Below, in pieces: positions 41,414 through 51,555 of a DNA stretch of 64,000 bases (its first letter is position 1; the number at the start of each line of letters is the position of its first letter). Under the pieces are notes generated by a model, which was not told where the DNA came from, ran no database searches, and saw only the letters and a list, made by a program, of their open reading frames with translations. Position numbers and translations under genes: made by a program. This DNA comes from Streptomyces roseolilacinus. GTDB lineage: Bacteria > Actinomycetota > Actinomycetes > Streptomycetales > Streptomycetaceae. Location: assembly GCF_014649335.1 (NCBI RefSeq), contig NZ_BMSV01000001.1, forward strand, positions 186,001-250,000, in the 5' to 3' direction.

Positions 41414-42460
41414 TCAGCGGGTCTCCGTCACCTTCGCCAGGGCCCTCGGTGCGTCCGGGTCCTGCCCGCGGGCGATCGTCACCTCGTACGCGAGGAGCTG
41501 GAGCGGCAGGATCTCCAGGATCGGCTGGAGCTCCTCCGGAAGGCCGTCCACCGGCAGGACGAACCCGGCCGACGCCGCCTCCACCTGGGCCCTCGGCCCC
41601 ACGACGAACAGGTCCGCGCCCCGGCCGCGCAGCCGGTCCAGCACCGGCTGGAGCGCCTCCCCGCCGCGTCCCCCGGTCACCACGGCGATGACGGGCGAGA
41701 CGTTGTCGACCATGGCCAGCGGACCGTGCAGCAGGTCGGCGCCGGAGTAGGAGAGCGCCGGGATGTAGCTGGTCTCCATCAGCTTCAGGGCGGCCTCCTT
41801 GGCCGTCGGGTAGCCGTACCCGCGCGAGGTGATCACCATCCGCTCGGCGAACCGGTAGCGGGCGGCCAGGGCGCGCACCTCGTCCTGGCGGGCCAGGATC
41901 CGCGCCGCCAGGTCGGGCAGGGCCCGCGCCGCCGAGCCGTCGCCGCCGGCCAGGCCCTCCACGAAAAGGTAGAGGGCGAGCAGCGACGCCGTGTACGTCT
42001 TCGTGGCGGGGAGCGCCTTCTCGGGGCCGGCGAGGACGTCGACGTGGTACTCGGACACGGCCGCGAGCGGGGAGTCCGGGTTGTTCGTCACCGCCAGCGT
42101 GATCGCCCCCGCCTCCCGCGCCGCCCGCGTGGAGGCCACCAGGTCGGGCGAGCCGCCGGACTGGCTGACGGTGATCACCAGGACGTCGGCCAGCCTCGGC
42201 TTCGCCCCGTACGCGGTGGTCGTCGACATGGAGGTGAGCCCGCAGGGCAGGCCGAGGCGGATCTCCAGGAGGTACTTGGCGTACAGCGCGGCGTTGTCGG
42301 AGGTGCCGCGCGCGGTCAGCAGGACGAAGCGCGGCCCGCGCGCGGCGACGGCCTGCGCGACCGCGCGGATGTCGGGTGCGCCCCGCTCCAGGATGCGGCG
42401 CAGCACGGCGGGCTGCTCCGCCATCTCCCCCGCCATGATCCGTCCGGGCTCGTCGCTCAT
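41414..42460 (-). CDS. SIS-domain sugar isomerase, GlmS C-terminal-like / NagB-II-like
   Basis: 348 residues with two SIS domains as in glucosamine-6-phosphate synthase but without the glutamine amidotransferase part: TARGTSDNAALYAKYLLE, ITVSQSGGSPDLV, GYGYPTAKEAALKLMETSYIPA. Such proteins act as glucosamine-6-phosphate deaminases (NagB-II/AgaS type) or regulators. It is divergent from nagB across one DasR-type site, so it probably works in aminosugar catabolism. ATG at 42460 with GGGAG four bases upstream. Confidence 0.88.
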   Translation of the reverse strand: MSDEPGRIMAGEMAEQPAVLRRILERGAPDIRAVAQAVAARGPRFVLLTARGTSDNAALYAKYLLEIRLGLPCGLTSMSTTTAYGAKPRLADVLVITVSQSGGSPDLVASTRAAREAGAITLAVTNNPDSPLAAVSEYHVDVLAGPEKALPATKTYTASLLALYLFVEGLAGGDGSAARALPDLAARILARQDEVRALAARYRFAERMVITSRGYGYPTAKEAALKLMETSYIPALSYSGADLLHGPLAMVDNVSPVIAVVTGGRGGEALQPVLDRLRGRGADLFVVGPRAQVEAASAGFVLPVDGLPEELQPILEILPLQLLAYEVTIARGQDPDAPRALAKVTETR

Positions 42461-42570
42461 GACTCCCAGTCGACCAGGGATCACGGGGGTCCGCCAGCGG
42501 TGCCCGCCCCTCCGGCGCGGGCCGTCCACGGAGCGGATCGGGCCATGGGGCAGCGGGCCCGTTCTGCTAG

Positions 42571-42586
42571 ATTGGTCTATACCACC
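42571..42586. promoter_or_regulatory. dre site between the SIS gene and nagB
   Basis: ATTGGTCTATACCACC matches the DasR-responsive element core TGGTCTAGACCA with one change. It lies 48 bases upstream of nagB and 110 upstream of the divergent SIS gene, so DasR can control both. Confidence 0.8.
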
Positions 42587-42633
42587 TTGCGTGTGACTCC
42601 CTTTCCCCCTCCTCCCAGATCGGCAGGCCCAGC

Positions 42634-43419
42634 GTGGAAGTTGTCATCGTCCAGGACGCCAAGGCAGGCGGCGAACTCATCGCGGAGGCGATCGCGACCC
42701 TCCTGCGCCGCAAGCCCGACGCCCTGCTCGGCGTGGCCACCGGCTCGACGCCGCTGCCCGTCTACGACGCCCTGACCGCCAAGGTCCGCTCCGGCGCGGT
42801 GGACGTCTCGCGCGCCCGGGTCGCCCAGCTCGACGAGTACGTCGGGCTGCCCGCCGGGCACCCCGAGTCGTACCGCTCCACGGTGCTGCGCCAGGTCGTG
42901 GAGCCGCTGGGCCTGGGCCCGGACTCCTTCCTGGGCCCGGACGGCACCGCCGAGGACGTGCAGGCGGCGTGCGAGGCGTACGACAGGGCGCTCGCCGAGG
43001 CGGGCGGCGTGGACCTCCAGATACTCGGCATCGGCACGGACGGGCACATCGGCTTCAACGAGCCCTGCTCGTCGCTCGCCTCCCGCACCCGCATCAAGAC
43101 GCTCACCGAGCAGACCCGGATCGACAACGCCCGGTTCTTCGAAGGCGACATCGACCAGGTGCCCCACCATGTCATCACGCAGGGCATCGGCACCATCCTG
43201 GAGGCCCGCCACCTGGTCCTCCTGGCCACCGGCGAGGGGAAGGCCGAGGCGGTCGCGCAGACCGTCGAGGGCCCGGTCGCCGCGCTCGTCCCGGCGTCCG
43301 CGCTGCAACTGCACCCGCACGCGACGGTCGTCGTCGACGAGGCCGCCGCCTCCAAGCTGAAGCTCGCCGGATACTTCCGCCACACCTACGCCAACAAGCC
43401 CTCCTGGCAGGGCCTGTAG
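42634..43419 (+). CDS. nagB: Glucosamine-6-phosphate deaminase
   Basis: 261 residues. Converts glucosamine-6-phosphate to fructose-6-phosphate and ammonia. Key motifs are LGVATGSTPLPVYDAL, the catalytic Asp in VAQLDEYVGL (about 69), GIGTDGHIGFNEP with the catalytic His near 137 and TRIKTLTEQTRIDNARFF. GTG start at 42634. Glucosamine-6-phosphate, its substrate, is the ligand that releases DasR from DNA. Confidence 0.96.
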   Translation: MEVVIVQDAKAGGELIAEAIATLLRRKPDALLGVATGSTPLPVYDALTAKVRSGAVDVSRARVAQLDEYVGLPAGHPESYRSTVLRQVVEPLGLGPDSFLGPDGTAEDVQAACEAYDRALAEAGGVDLQILGIGTDGHIGFNEPCSSLASRTRIKTLTEQTRIDNARFFEGDIDQVPHHVITQGIGTILEARHLVLLATGEGKAEAVAQTVEGPVAALVPASALQLHPHATVVVDEAAASKLKLAGYFRHTYANKPSWQGL

Positions 43420-43440
43420 ACCGCCGCGGAACCCCGCGGC

Positions 43441-43490
43441 ACACGACGGAGGGGCCGGACACCCGCGGGTGTCCGGCCCCTCCGTCGTGT
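43441..43490. terminator. nagB / dasD bidirectional terminator
   Basis: A 23- to 24-bp perfect inverted repeat (43441-43464 with 43467-43490) between the convergent nagB and dasD genes, an unusually long stem. Confidence 0.9.
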
Positions 43491-43493
43491 GCG

Positions 43494-45029
43494 CTACACC
43501 CCGGCGACGGCCTCCGCCGCCGCGATCCCGCAGACCCGCGCCGCGCCGTGCGTCGCGATGTGCAGGGCCCCGCGCGGCGGAGCCTGGTTCAGGCCCATCT
43601 CCACCACGACCGTGTCGGGGCGGGCGGCGAGCAGCCCGTCCAGCGCCTCCCTCATCCAGGCGTGACGGTGCGCGTCGCGCACGACGGCCACGATCCGGCG
43701 CTCCCCCGCCGCCCGCAGCACGTCCTCGGCGGCGGTGTCCGGGCCGTACGTCCCGGTCCGCGTCCCCGGCAGCAGCCGCTCCAGTTCGGCGCCGACGCCC
43801 CACGGCGTCTCGTCGCCCACGGCGATGTTGGCGACGGGCGCGAAGGACGCCACGTACGGCGCCGACCGCGGCGGCGCGTACGGCGCCTCCCCCAGCGTCA
43901 CACGCAGCGCGCGGCGTGCCGCCACCAGACCGATGTCGGTGCCGGGCGCGGTCCCCTCCTGCACCGCCGCGCCCGGCTCCGAGCCAGCCCCCCTGGCCCG
44001 GTGCGCCTGGGTCCAGGACGCGAGGGCGCGCACCCGCGCCGCCGCGTCGGCCAGTCGCTCCTCGGGCAGTCCACCGGTTCGTACCGCCTCCACCAGCGCG
44101 TCGCGCAGGCCCAGGACGGTCTCCTCGTCCGCCAGGCCGCCGCCGACGCAGATGGCGTCGGCGCCCGCCGCGATCGCGAGGACGGAGCCGCGCTCGATGC
44201 CGTACGTCGACGCGATGGCCTGCATCTCCATGCCATCGGTGACGATCAGCCCCTCGTAGCCCAGCTCCCGGCGCAGCAGTCCGGTGAGGATCCGCGGGCT
44301 CAGGGTGGCGGGGCGGTCGGGGTCGAGCGCGGGAAGCAGGATATGCGCGCTCATCACCGATTTGGAACCCGCCGCGATGGCCGCGCGGAAAGGTGCCAGC
44401 TCACGGGCGTGCAGTGTGTCCGGATCCACATCGATGCGGGGGGTCGCGAGGTGGGAGTCCACACTCGTGTCGCCGTGCCCGGGGAAGTGCTTGGTGCAGG
44501 CGGCGACACCGGCGGACTGCATGCCCTCGACGTACGCCACGGTGTGCCGGGAGACGAGCTGCGGGTCGGCGCCGAAGGACCGCACGCCGATGACCGGGTT
44601 GTCCGGGTCGGAGTTGACGTCGGCGGACGGCGCCCAGTTGAAGTCCACCCCGCAGGCGGCCAGGCGGCGGCCCAGCTCGTGGGCGACGGCGCGGGTCAGG
44701 TCGGGGTCGTCGACGACGCCGAGCGCCAGGTTGCCGGGGAAGGAGGAACCGGTGCGGACCTCCAGGCGGGTGACGTCGCCGCCCTCCTCGTCGATGGCGA
44801 CGAGGACGTCGTCGCGCTCGGCGCGCAGCCGCGCGGTGAGCGCGGTCAGCTGCTCGGGGGTGGTGATGTTGCGGCCGAACAGGCCGACCGAGGAGAGCCC
44901 TTCGCCGATGCGGCGCAGCAGCCAGTCCGGCGGGGTGGTGCCCACGAAGCCGGGCTGGAGGACGGTGAGGGCGTCGCGGGTCAGCGTGTCGGAGGTGCCG
45001 CGTACGACTGTGGTCATGGGACCGGTCAT
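43494..45029 (-). CDS. dasD: GH3 beta-N-acetylhexosaminidase
   Basis: 511 residues of the NagZ-type GH3 family. It has the signature KHFPGHGDTSVDSHLATP (His/Asp acid-base dyad, about residue 170-187), VDFNWAPSADVNSD and the nucleophile Asp in LIVTDGMEMQ (about 255). A C-terminal domain of about 180 residues follows. No signal peptide, so it hydrolyses imported chitobiose inside the cell. The ATG at 45029 overlaps the dasC stop (ATGA); a second ATG at 45017 has no better ribosome site. Last gene of the dasABC operon. Confidence 0.92.
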   Translation of the reverse strand: MTGPMTTVVRGTSDTLTRDALTVLQPGFVGTTPPDWLLRRIGEGLSSVGLFGRNITTPEQLTALTARLRAERDDVLVAIDEEGGDVTRLEVRTGSSFPGNLALGVVDDPDLTRAVAHELGRRLAACGVDFNWAPSADVNSDPDNPVIGVRSFGADPQLVSRHTVAYVEGMQSAGVAACTKHFPGHGDTSVDSHLATPRIDVDPDTLHARELAPFRAAIAAGSKSVMSAHILLPALDPDRPATLSPRILTGLLRRELGYEGLIVTDGMEMQAIASTYGIERGSVLAIAAGADAICVGGGLADEETVLGLRDALVEAVRTGGLPEERLADAAARVRALASWTQAHRARGAGSEPGAAVQEGTAPGTDIGLVAARRALRVTLGEAPYAPPRSAPYVASFAPVANIAVGDETPWGVGAELERLLPGTRTGTYGPDTAAEDVLRAAGERRIVAVVRDAHRHAWMREALDGLLAARPDTVVVEMGLNQAPPRGALHIATHGAARVCGIAAAEAVAGV

Positions 45030-45931
45030 CCCTTCACTGCGCCGGCCGTGAGGCCCGCGGCCATCTTGCGCTGGACGAGGAGGAAGAGGATCACGATCGG
45101 GACGGCCATCATGGTGGAGCCCGCCATCATCGGGGCGTACTCGGTGCCGTTCTTCGTGATGAAGTTGCCGAGCCAGACGGTGGCCGTCTGGTTCTGCTGG
45201 CTCATCAGCATCAGCGCGTACAGGTACTCGTTCCAGGCCTGGATGAAGCCGTAGACGGACGTGGCGACCATGCCCGGGGCGAGCAGCGGGAAGACGACGC
45301 GGACGAAGGCGCCGGTGCGGGTGCAGCCGTCGACCATGGCCGCCTCCTCCAGCTCCTTGGGGATGTTCACGATGAAGCCGCGCAGGGTCCAGACGGTGAA
45401 CGGCAGGACGAAGGTCAGGTACGTGATGATCAGGCCGGTGAGCTTGTCGTACTGGCCCAGGTCGTTGAGGAGCAGGAAGACCGGGATGATCATGGCGACG
45501 AGCGGGACCATCTGGACGGCGAGGATGCCGACGATGACGATCTTGCGACCGCGGAAGGCGAACCGCGAGATGGCGAGCGCCGCGAGCATGCCGACCGCGA
45601 TGCCGATGACGACGACGACCAGGGAGACGACGAAGCTGCGGCCGACGGGACCCCAGAAGTCCGCGATCTGCAGGGCGCGCTCGAAGTTCTCCAGCGTGAA
45701 GGTGGAGGGGAAGAAGTGCGGGTCGGGGTCGATCGCGTCCTTGGCCGGCTTGAAGGCCGTGTTCACCATCCAGTAGACGGGGAAGCCGAGGACGGTGAAG
45801 ACGAGGAGTCCCAGCAGGTTCCAGCCGAGCTTCGCGGGGCGCCGGCGGCGGGTGGCGACCTGGGGGGCCTTGGCGGCGGGGGCCGTCGGGATCACGGGGT
45901 TGGCCGGGGCGGCCGTGGCGTTGGCGCTCAC
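45026..45931 (-). CDS. dasC: Chitobiose/GlcNAc ABC transporter permease DasC
   Basis: 301 residues, MalG-like. An Ala/Pro-rich cytosolic N-arm is followed by six membrane helices, and the EAA loop ELEEAAMVDGCTRTGAFVRVVFPLLAPG lies near residue 190. The GTG at 45931 overlaps the dasB stop by four bases, with GAGAGGTGG upstream. Works with DasA and DasB; the ATPase MsiK, encoded elsewhere, energises this importer in Streptomyces. Confidence 0.95.
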   Translation of the reverse strand: MSANATAAPANPVIPTAPAAKAPQVATRRRRPAKLGWNLLGLLVFTVLGFPVYWMVNTAFKPAKDAIDPDPHFFPSTFTLENFERALQIADFWGPVGRSFVVSLVVVVIGIAVGMLAALAISRFAFRGRKIVIVGILAVQMVPLVAMIIPVFLLLNDLGQYDKLTGLIITYLTFVLPFTVWTLRGFIVNIPKELEEAAMVDGCTRTGAFVRVVFPLLAPGMVATSVYGFIQAWNEYLYALMLMSQQNQTATVWLGNFITKNGTEYAPMMAGSTMMAVPIVILFLLVQRKMAAGLTAGAVKG

Positions 45932-46938
45932 TCCACCTCTCCGATCTTGAGCATCTGACGCATGTAGACGGCGACCGCGCCGAGCAGCAGGAAGACCGTG
46001 ACGAGGGCGATGGCCGAGCCGGTGCCGTAGTCGTTGACGACGAACGCCTTGTCGAACGAGTAGGTGGTGAGCACCTGGAACTCGGGCTCGGGGTGGCCGT
46101 TGCGCATCACGTAGACCTGCGGGAAGACGCCCATGTCCCAGATGACGGAGAGGGTCGTCAGCATGACGATGATGGGCTTGAGGATCGGCAGGGTGACGTA
46201 GCGGAAGACGCCCCAGGCGCCGGCGCCGTCGAGGCGGGCGGCCTCCTCCAGCTCCTTGGGGACCTGGGTGAGGCCCGCGCTGAGCGTGATGACGACGAAG
46301 GGCACGGCGCCCCAGACGACCAGCAGCATGATCACGGCGAGGCCCTGGGGGCCGCTGGCGAACCAGTTGTGGCCGATCATGTCGACGCCGGGCAGCTTGT
46401 CGATGAGCCAGTTGAGGACACCGTAGTCCGCGTCGAACAGCCACTTGAAGATGGCGGTGGCGACGATGATGGGCATGCCCCAGCTGGCCACCAGGACGAT
46501 GCTGACGAGCGCCTTCACCCAGGGCGAGACCCGCTGGAGCAGCAGCGCGATCAGCATGCCGAGGACCATGGTGAGGATGACGGCGCCGCCGGCGAAGATC
46601 ACCGTGCGCACGACGACGGCCCAGAACTCGCCGTCGCCGAGGATCCTGGTGAAGTTCTCCAGGCCGACGTTCTCGGCCTCCTGGAAGCCCCACAGCTGGG
46701 GCTGGCCGAACTTCTGGAAGGAGAGGGCGACCAGGCGCACCAGCGGATAGCCGAGCACCAGCACCAGGACGGTGAGGCAGGGCGCGAGGAGAAGCCACGG
46801 CACTCCGGCCCCGGGGCCCGTGCCGCCCCTGGTCCGCTTGTCGTCCGGCTTCCCGGCGGTGGGTCCGGCGCTCGGGCCGGGCGGTGGCGCGTGGCGCACC
46901 GCCGGCGCCTTCGCGGTGGTTGTCTCAGCGGCACTCAT
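45928..46938 (-). CDS. dasB: Chitobiose/GlcNAc ABC transporter permease DasB
   Basis: 336 residues, MalF-like, with a 45-residue polar N-arm, six membrane helices and the EAA loop ELEEAARLDGAGAWGVFRYVTLPILKP near residue 240. ATG at 46938 with GAGGAGCAC six bases upstream. Second gene of the operon, 74 bases after dasA across a stem-loop. Confidence 0.95.
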   Translation of the reverse strand: MSAAETTTAKAPAVRHAPPPGPSAGPTAGKPDDKRTRGGTGPGAGVPWLLLAPCLTVLVLVLGYPLVRLVALSFQKFGQPQLWGFQEAENVGLENFTRILGDGEFWAVVVRTVIFAGGAVILTMVLGMLIALLLQRVSPWVKALVSIVLVASWGMPIIVATAIFKWLFDADYGVLNWLIDKLPGVDMIGHNWFASGPQGLAVIMLLVVWGAVPFVVITLSAGLTQVPKELEEAARLDGAGAWGVFRYVTLPILKPIIVMLTTLSVIWDMGVFPQVYVMRNGHPEPEFQVLTTYSFDKAFVVNDYGTGSAIALVTVFLLLGAVAVYMRQMLKIGEVE

Positions 46939-46974
46939 CCCGTGCTCCTCAGCGATCCCTCTCGTGATACGGGC

Positions 46975-47006
46975 GGCGGGGCCCCGTCGTGCGACGGGGC
47001 CCCGCC
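46975..47006 (-). terminator. Stem-loop between dasA and dasB
   Basis: A 14-bp perfect inverted repeat (46975-46988 with 46993-47006, loop GTGC) right after the dasA stop. It is probably a partial terminator or mRNA-stabilising hairpin that lets dasA exceed dasBC in abundance. Confidence 0.75.
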
Positions 47007-47012
47007 CACAGG

Positions 47013-48290
47013 TCACTTGTTGTTGATGACCTTGTCGATCGCGGCGTCCGCGTCCTTCGCGGCGGCCTCGACCGGCTTCTTGCCGTTGGCGATCTCGATG
47101 AGCATCGTCTTGAGGATCTGGCTCTTCTCGACCTGGCCCCAGCCGGGCGCGGTCGGGACGAACCAGCTGGACTCGGCGGCGGTGGCCGGGACGGCGGTCT
47201 TCGGGTCGTTCTTCAGCGGGGCGAGGTCGGCCTTGTTGTTGGGCAGGTTGCCCTTGGCGGCGAGGCCCTTCTGGCCCTGGGCGCCGGTGAAGACGGCGAT
47301 CCACTCGGCCGCGACGTCCTGGGACGTGGACTTGACCGGGATGGCCAGGTCGGAGCCGCCGAGGAAGACGGGGAGGTTCTTGCCGGACGGGCCGGGCATG
47401 ACGAAGTCCGCGAGCTTGTCCTTCAGTCCGCCGACCTTGTCGTTCTTCGGGTCGGCGGCGGTGGCGCCCTCCCAGCCGGCACCGAAGATGGTGGCGGCGT
47501 TGCCCTGGCCGAAGACGACGGGGCGGTCGGACTCGTCCTTCGTCTTGTCGCCGTGCATGTACTTGTCGAGGACGCTCTTGTACGCGGTGAGGCCCTTGAC
47601 CGACTCCGGCGAGGAGAGGTTCGCCTTCCAGGAGTCGCCCTCCTGCTTGGCGATGGAGCCGCCGGCCTCGTAGACGAAGGCCATCGCGCCGTACCAGTCG
47701 GGCGAAGGCTGGTACCAGGCGCTGAACTTGTCGCCCTTCTTGGCCTGGATCTTGTCCAGGGCCGCGGTCAGCTCCGCCCAGGTCTTCGGGGTGGACGTGA
47801 CGCCGACCTCGGCGGCGATGTCCTTGCGCCAGGTGCCCACGCGGCCGCCGGCGTAGTAGGGGACGCCGTAGGTCTTGCCGTTGTAGGTGACGGACGCCTT
47901 GAGCGCGTCCAGCCACTTGTCCGAGTTGTCGAACTTCTTCGGGTCGACCTCGGCGAAGGCGCCCTTCGCCATGTAGCCGATCATCTCGGAGTTGCCCATC
48001 TCGACCACGTCGGGGGCCTTGTCCGTGGCCAGGACGGCGTCGAGCTTGGTGTTCTTGTCGGGCCAGCCGTAGTACTCGTGCTTGATCTTGATGCCCGGGT
48101 ACTTCTTGACGATCGCGTCGTCGGCGGCCTTGACCAGCTCGGGCCAGTTGTTCTGCGCGTCGACGGTCAGCCAGACGGTGAGCTCCTTGGCCCCGCCCGC
48201 CTTGCCGCCGCCGTTGTCCGAACCGCCGCACGCGGTGATGCCGACCATCATGCCCGCGACGCCGATCGCCGCGATGAGCTTGCGCTTCAC
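47013..48290 (-). CDS. dasA: Chitobiose/GlcNAc-binding lipoprotein DasA
   Basis: 425 residues. The signal sequence has lipobox GITAC (Cys near residue 21). The mature part is a type-1 sugar-binding protein (LTVWLTVDAQNNWPELVKAADDAIVKKYPGIK, PDVVEMGNSEMIGYMAKGAFAEVD, GWEGATAADPKND). GTG at 48290 with GGAGGGTGG upstream. High-affinity receptor for chitobiose, first gene of the operon, preceded by two dre-like sites and divergent from dasR. Confidence 0.96.
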   Translation of the reverse strand: MKRKLIAAIGVAGMMVGITACGGSDNGGGKAGGAKELTVWLTVDAQNNWPELVKAADDAIVKKYPGIKIKHEYYGWPDKNTKLDAVLATDKAPDVVEMGNSEMIGYMAKGAFAEVDPKKFDNSDKWLDALKASVTYNGKTYGVPYYAGGRVGTWRKDIAAEVGVTSTPKTWAELTAALDKIQAKKGDKFSAWYQPSPDWYGAMAFVYEAGGSIAKQEGDSWKANLSSPESVKGLTAYKSVLDKYMHGDKTKDESDRPVVFGQGNAATIFGAGWEGATAADPKNDKVGGLKDKLADFVMPGPSGKNLPVFLGGSDLAIPVKSTSQDVAAEWIAVFTGAQGQKGLAAKGNLPNNKADLAPLKNDPKTAVPATAAESSWFVPTAPGWGQVEKSQILKTMLIEIANGKKPVEAAAKDADAAIDKVINNK

Positions 48291-48386
48291 GCCACCCTCC
48301 TCAGGGATGCCTGCAACCCCGCCCACCGCGAAGACATACGTACGACGAACGACGATCATTGCTCGTGGGGCTGGGACCTGATCTTT

Positions 48387-48402
48387 AATGGTTTAGACCA
48401 GT
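48387..48402. promoter_or_regulatory. dre site 1 in the dasA-dasR region
   Basis: AATGGTTTAGACCAGT, one change from the dre core TGGTCTAGACCA, about 97 bases upstream of dasA. Confidence 0.8.
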
Positions 48403-48411
48403 AACCCGGAG

Positions 48412-48427
48412 CTTGGCCTAGACCTTT
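48412..48427. promoter_or_regulatory. dre site 2 in the dasA-dasR region
   Basis: CTTGGCCTAGACCTTT, a weaker dre match, its centre 25 bases from site 1. The pair could allow cooperative DasR binding over the dasA promoter. Confidence 0.65.
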
Positions 48428-48485
48428 GGGGGTGTCAAGGGTGTATAAGAGGGGCTGTTGCGTCCGTTATCGGACCGACACCTGA

Positions 48486-49370
<885 letters not shown>

Positions 49371-49395
49371 CGGACCCGTCCCCGCGCGGACGTAC

Positions 49396-49428
49396 GGCGG
49401 CCGCGCCCGGCACCCGGGCGCGGCCGCC
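49396..49428 (+). terminator. dasR terminator hairpin
   Basis: A 15-bp perfect inverted repeat (49396-49410 with 49414-49428), 26 bases after the dasR stop. Confidence 0.8.
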
Positions 49429-49634
49429 CCGTCGTCCGCGGCGCCCCCGCCGCCGCCCGCCGCCGCGGGAGACGGGCGGCGGGCCGGCGCCGGGACCCGC
49501 GGTCGCGACAAACCCCCCTCACCGCGGTCCCCGTGGTCACGCAGTCACACCGTTATCAAGTGACGGGTTCCCTGGGGCCGGGACGTCCCCTAGATTCACC
49601 GCATCTACGGCTGATCATGAGGGGACGGTTCGCC

Positions 49635-49898
49635 ATGTCCGAGGCGGCACAAGAGAAACAACCGGTGGTCACTCCGGTCCGGGTGGTGATCGCGCTCTGC
49701 CTGATCGCCCCGTTCGTCGCGATGCTCTGGGTGAGCTCCTACGCCCGGAGGGACCCCGCGCTCATCGGGATCCCGTTCTTCTACTGGTACCAGATGCTGT
49801 GGGTCGTGCTGTCGACCGTGCTGACGATGGTCGCGTACCGGCTGTGGCACCGTGAGCAGCGCGCCCGCGCCTCCCGGGACGGGGGTGCGGAGCGATGA
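49635..49898 (+). CDS. DUF3311 small membrane subunit of the permease
   Basis: 87 residues with two membrane helices (VVIALCLIAPFVAML and YWYQMLWVVLSTVLTMVAY), typical of DUF3311 proteins that accompany SSS-family MctP permeases. The ATG at 49635 (MSEAAQEK) is chosen, with GAGGGGACGG upstream. Overlaps the permease start by four bases (ATGA), so the two are made together. Confidence 0.88.
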   Translation: MSEAAQEKQPVVTPVRVVIALCLIAPFVAMLWVSSYARRDPALIGIPFFYWYQMLWVVLSTVLTMVAYRLWHREQRARASRDGGAER

Positions 49899-51517
49899 AC
49901 GACGGTGTCAACGGCGTCGCGCTCGCCGTCTTCGTCTTCTTCTTCCTCGTCGTCACGGTCCTCGGCTTCATGGCCGCCCGCTGGCGCAGGGCGGAGAACG
50001 AGAACAGCCTGGACGAATGGGGCCTGGGCGGCCGCTCGTTCGGCACCTGGGTCACCTGGTTCCTGCTCGGCGGCGACCTCTACACGGCGTACACCTTCGT
50101 CGCCGTCCCCGCGGCCATCTACGCGGCGGGCGCGGCCGGCTTCTTCGCCGTGCCGTACACGATCCTCGTCTACCCGCTGATCTTCACCTTCCTGCCCCGC
50201 CTGTGGTCGGTGTCGCACAAGCACGGCTACGTCACCACCTCCGACTTCGTGCGCGGCCGCTTCGGCTCCAAGGGCCTGTCGCTGGCCGTCGCCGTCACCG
50301 GCATCCTCGCCACGATGCCGTACATCGCGCTCCAGCTGGTCGGCATCCAGGCCGTGCTGGACGTGATGGGCGTCGGCGGCGGCGAGTCGACGCACTGGTT
50401 CGTCAAGGACCTGCCGCTGCTCATCGCCTTCGGCGTGCTCGCGGCGTACACGTACTCCTCCGGACTGCGCGCCCCCGCGCTGATCGCGTTCGTCAAGGAC
50501 ACGCTGATCTACCTGGTCATCGCGGTCGCCATCGTCTACATCCCCATCAAACTGGGCGGGTTCGACGTCATCTTCGACACCGCGGGCAAGGCCTTCGACC
50601 AGGTCAACCCGGTGACCGACAAGCCGCGCGGCGCGCTCGTGCCGGGCGACGCGGGCCAGTGGACGTACGCCACGCTGGCGCTCGGCTCGGCGCTGGCGCT
50701 GTTCATGTACCCGCACTCGATCACGGCGACCCTGTCGTCCGGCAGCCGCGACGTGATCCGCCGCAACACCACGATCCTGCCGCTGTACTCGCTGATGCTG
50801 GGCCTGCTCGCGCTCCTCGGGTTCATGGCGATCGCCGCCGGCATCAAGGTGCAGAACGGCCAGCTGGCCATCCCGCAGCTGTTCGAGGACATGTTCCCGG
50901 ACTGGTTCACGGGCGTGGCCTTCGCCGCGATCGGCATCGGCGCGCTCGTCCCGGCCGCCATCATGTCCATCGCCGCGGCGAACCTCTTCACCCGCAACAT
51001 CTACAAGGACTTCCTGAAGCCGGACGCCACCCCGGCGCAGGAGACCAAGGTGTCCAAGATCGTGTCGCTGCTGGTGAAGGTGGGCGCGCTCGCCTTCGTC
51101 CTGACGATGGACAAGACGGTCGCCATCAACTTCCAGCTGCTGGGCGGCATCTGGATCCTGCAGACCTTCCCCGCGCTGGTCGGCGGCCTGTTCACCCGCT
51201 GGTTCCACCGCTGGGCGCTGCTGGGCGGCTGGGCGGTCGGCATGGTGTACGGCACGTGGACCGCGTACAACGTGGCGAGCCCCACGCAGCGGCACTTCGG
51301 CGGCTCGTCGGCGGAGATCCCCGGCATCGGCGAGATCGGCTACATCGGTCTCACCGCGTTCGCCCTGAACCTGCTGGTCACGGTCGTCCTCACCTTCGTC
51401 CTGCGGGCGGTCAAGGCGCCCGAGGGCGTCGACGAGACGGCGGAGTCCGACTACACCGCCGACGTCGGCGACCCCGGTGTCAGCCCCGAACTCCCCAAGG
51501 TGGGAACCGGTCACTGA
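49895..51517 (+). CDS. mctP: Monocarboxylate permease, sodium:solute symporter family
   Basis: 540 residues with 13-14 membrane helices. The SSS-family pattern is visible in SLDEWGLGGRSFGTWVTWFLLGGDLYTAYTF, HGYVTTSDFVRGRFG and ALVPAAIMSIAAANLFTRNIYKDFL. The best match is the MctP type that takes up lactate, pyruvate, acetate or propionate with a cation. ATG at 49895, inside the preceding stop region. Polar C-tail of 40 residues. Confidence 0.92.
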   Translation: MNDGVNGVALAVFVFFFLVVTVLGFMAARWRRAENENSLDEWGLGGRSFGTWVTWFLLGGDLYTAYTFVAVPAAIYAAGAAGFFAVPYTILVYPLIFTFLPRLWSVSHKHGYVTTSDFVRGRFGSKGLSLAVAVTGILATMPYIALQLVGIQAVLDVMGVGGGESTHWFVKDLPLLIAFGVLAAYTYSSGLRAPALIAFVKDTLIYLVIAVAIVYIPIKLGGFDVIFDTAGKAFDQVNPVTDKPRGALVPGDAGQWTYATLALGSALALFMYPHSITATLSSGSRDVIRRNTTILPLYSLMLGLLALLGFMAIAAGIKVQNGQLAIPQLFEDMFPDWFTGVAFAAIGIGALVPAAIMSIAAANLFTRNIYKDFLKPDATPAQETKVSKIVSLLVKVGALAFVLTMDKTVAINFQLLGGIWILQTFPALVGGLFTRWFHRWALLGGWAVGMVYGTWTAYNVASPTQRHFGGSSAEIPGIGEIGYIGLTAFALNLLVTVVLTFVLRAVKAPEGVDETAESDYTADVGDPGVSPELPKVGTGH

Positions 51518-51555
51518 GCCCGGGCGCCCTTCCGGCACCCGCGCCCCGCTCCACG

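Noticed and set aside
43469..44242. Plus-strand frame of 257 codons opposite dasD
   Set aside because: Arg/Pro/Ser-rich antisense translation of the conserved GH3 gene.
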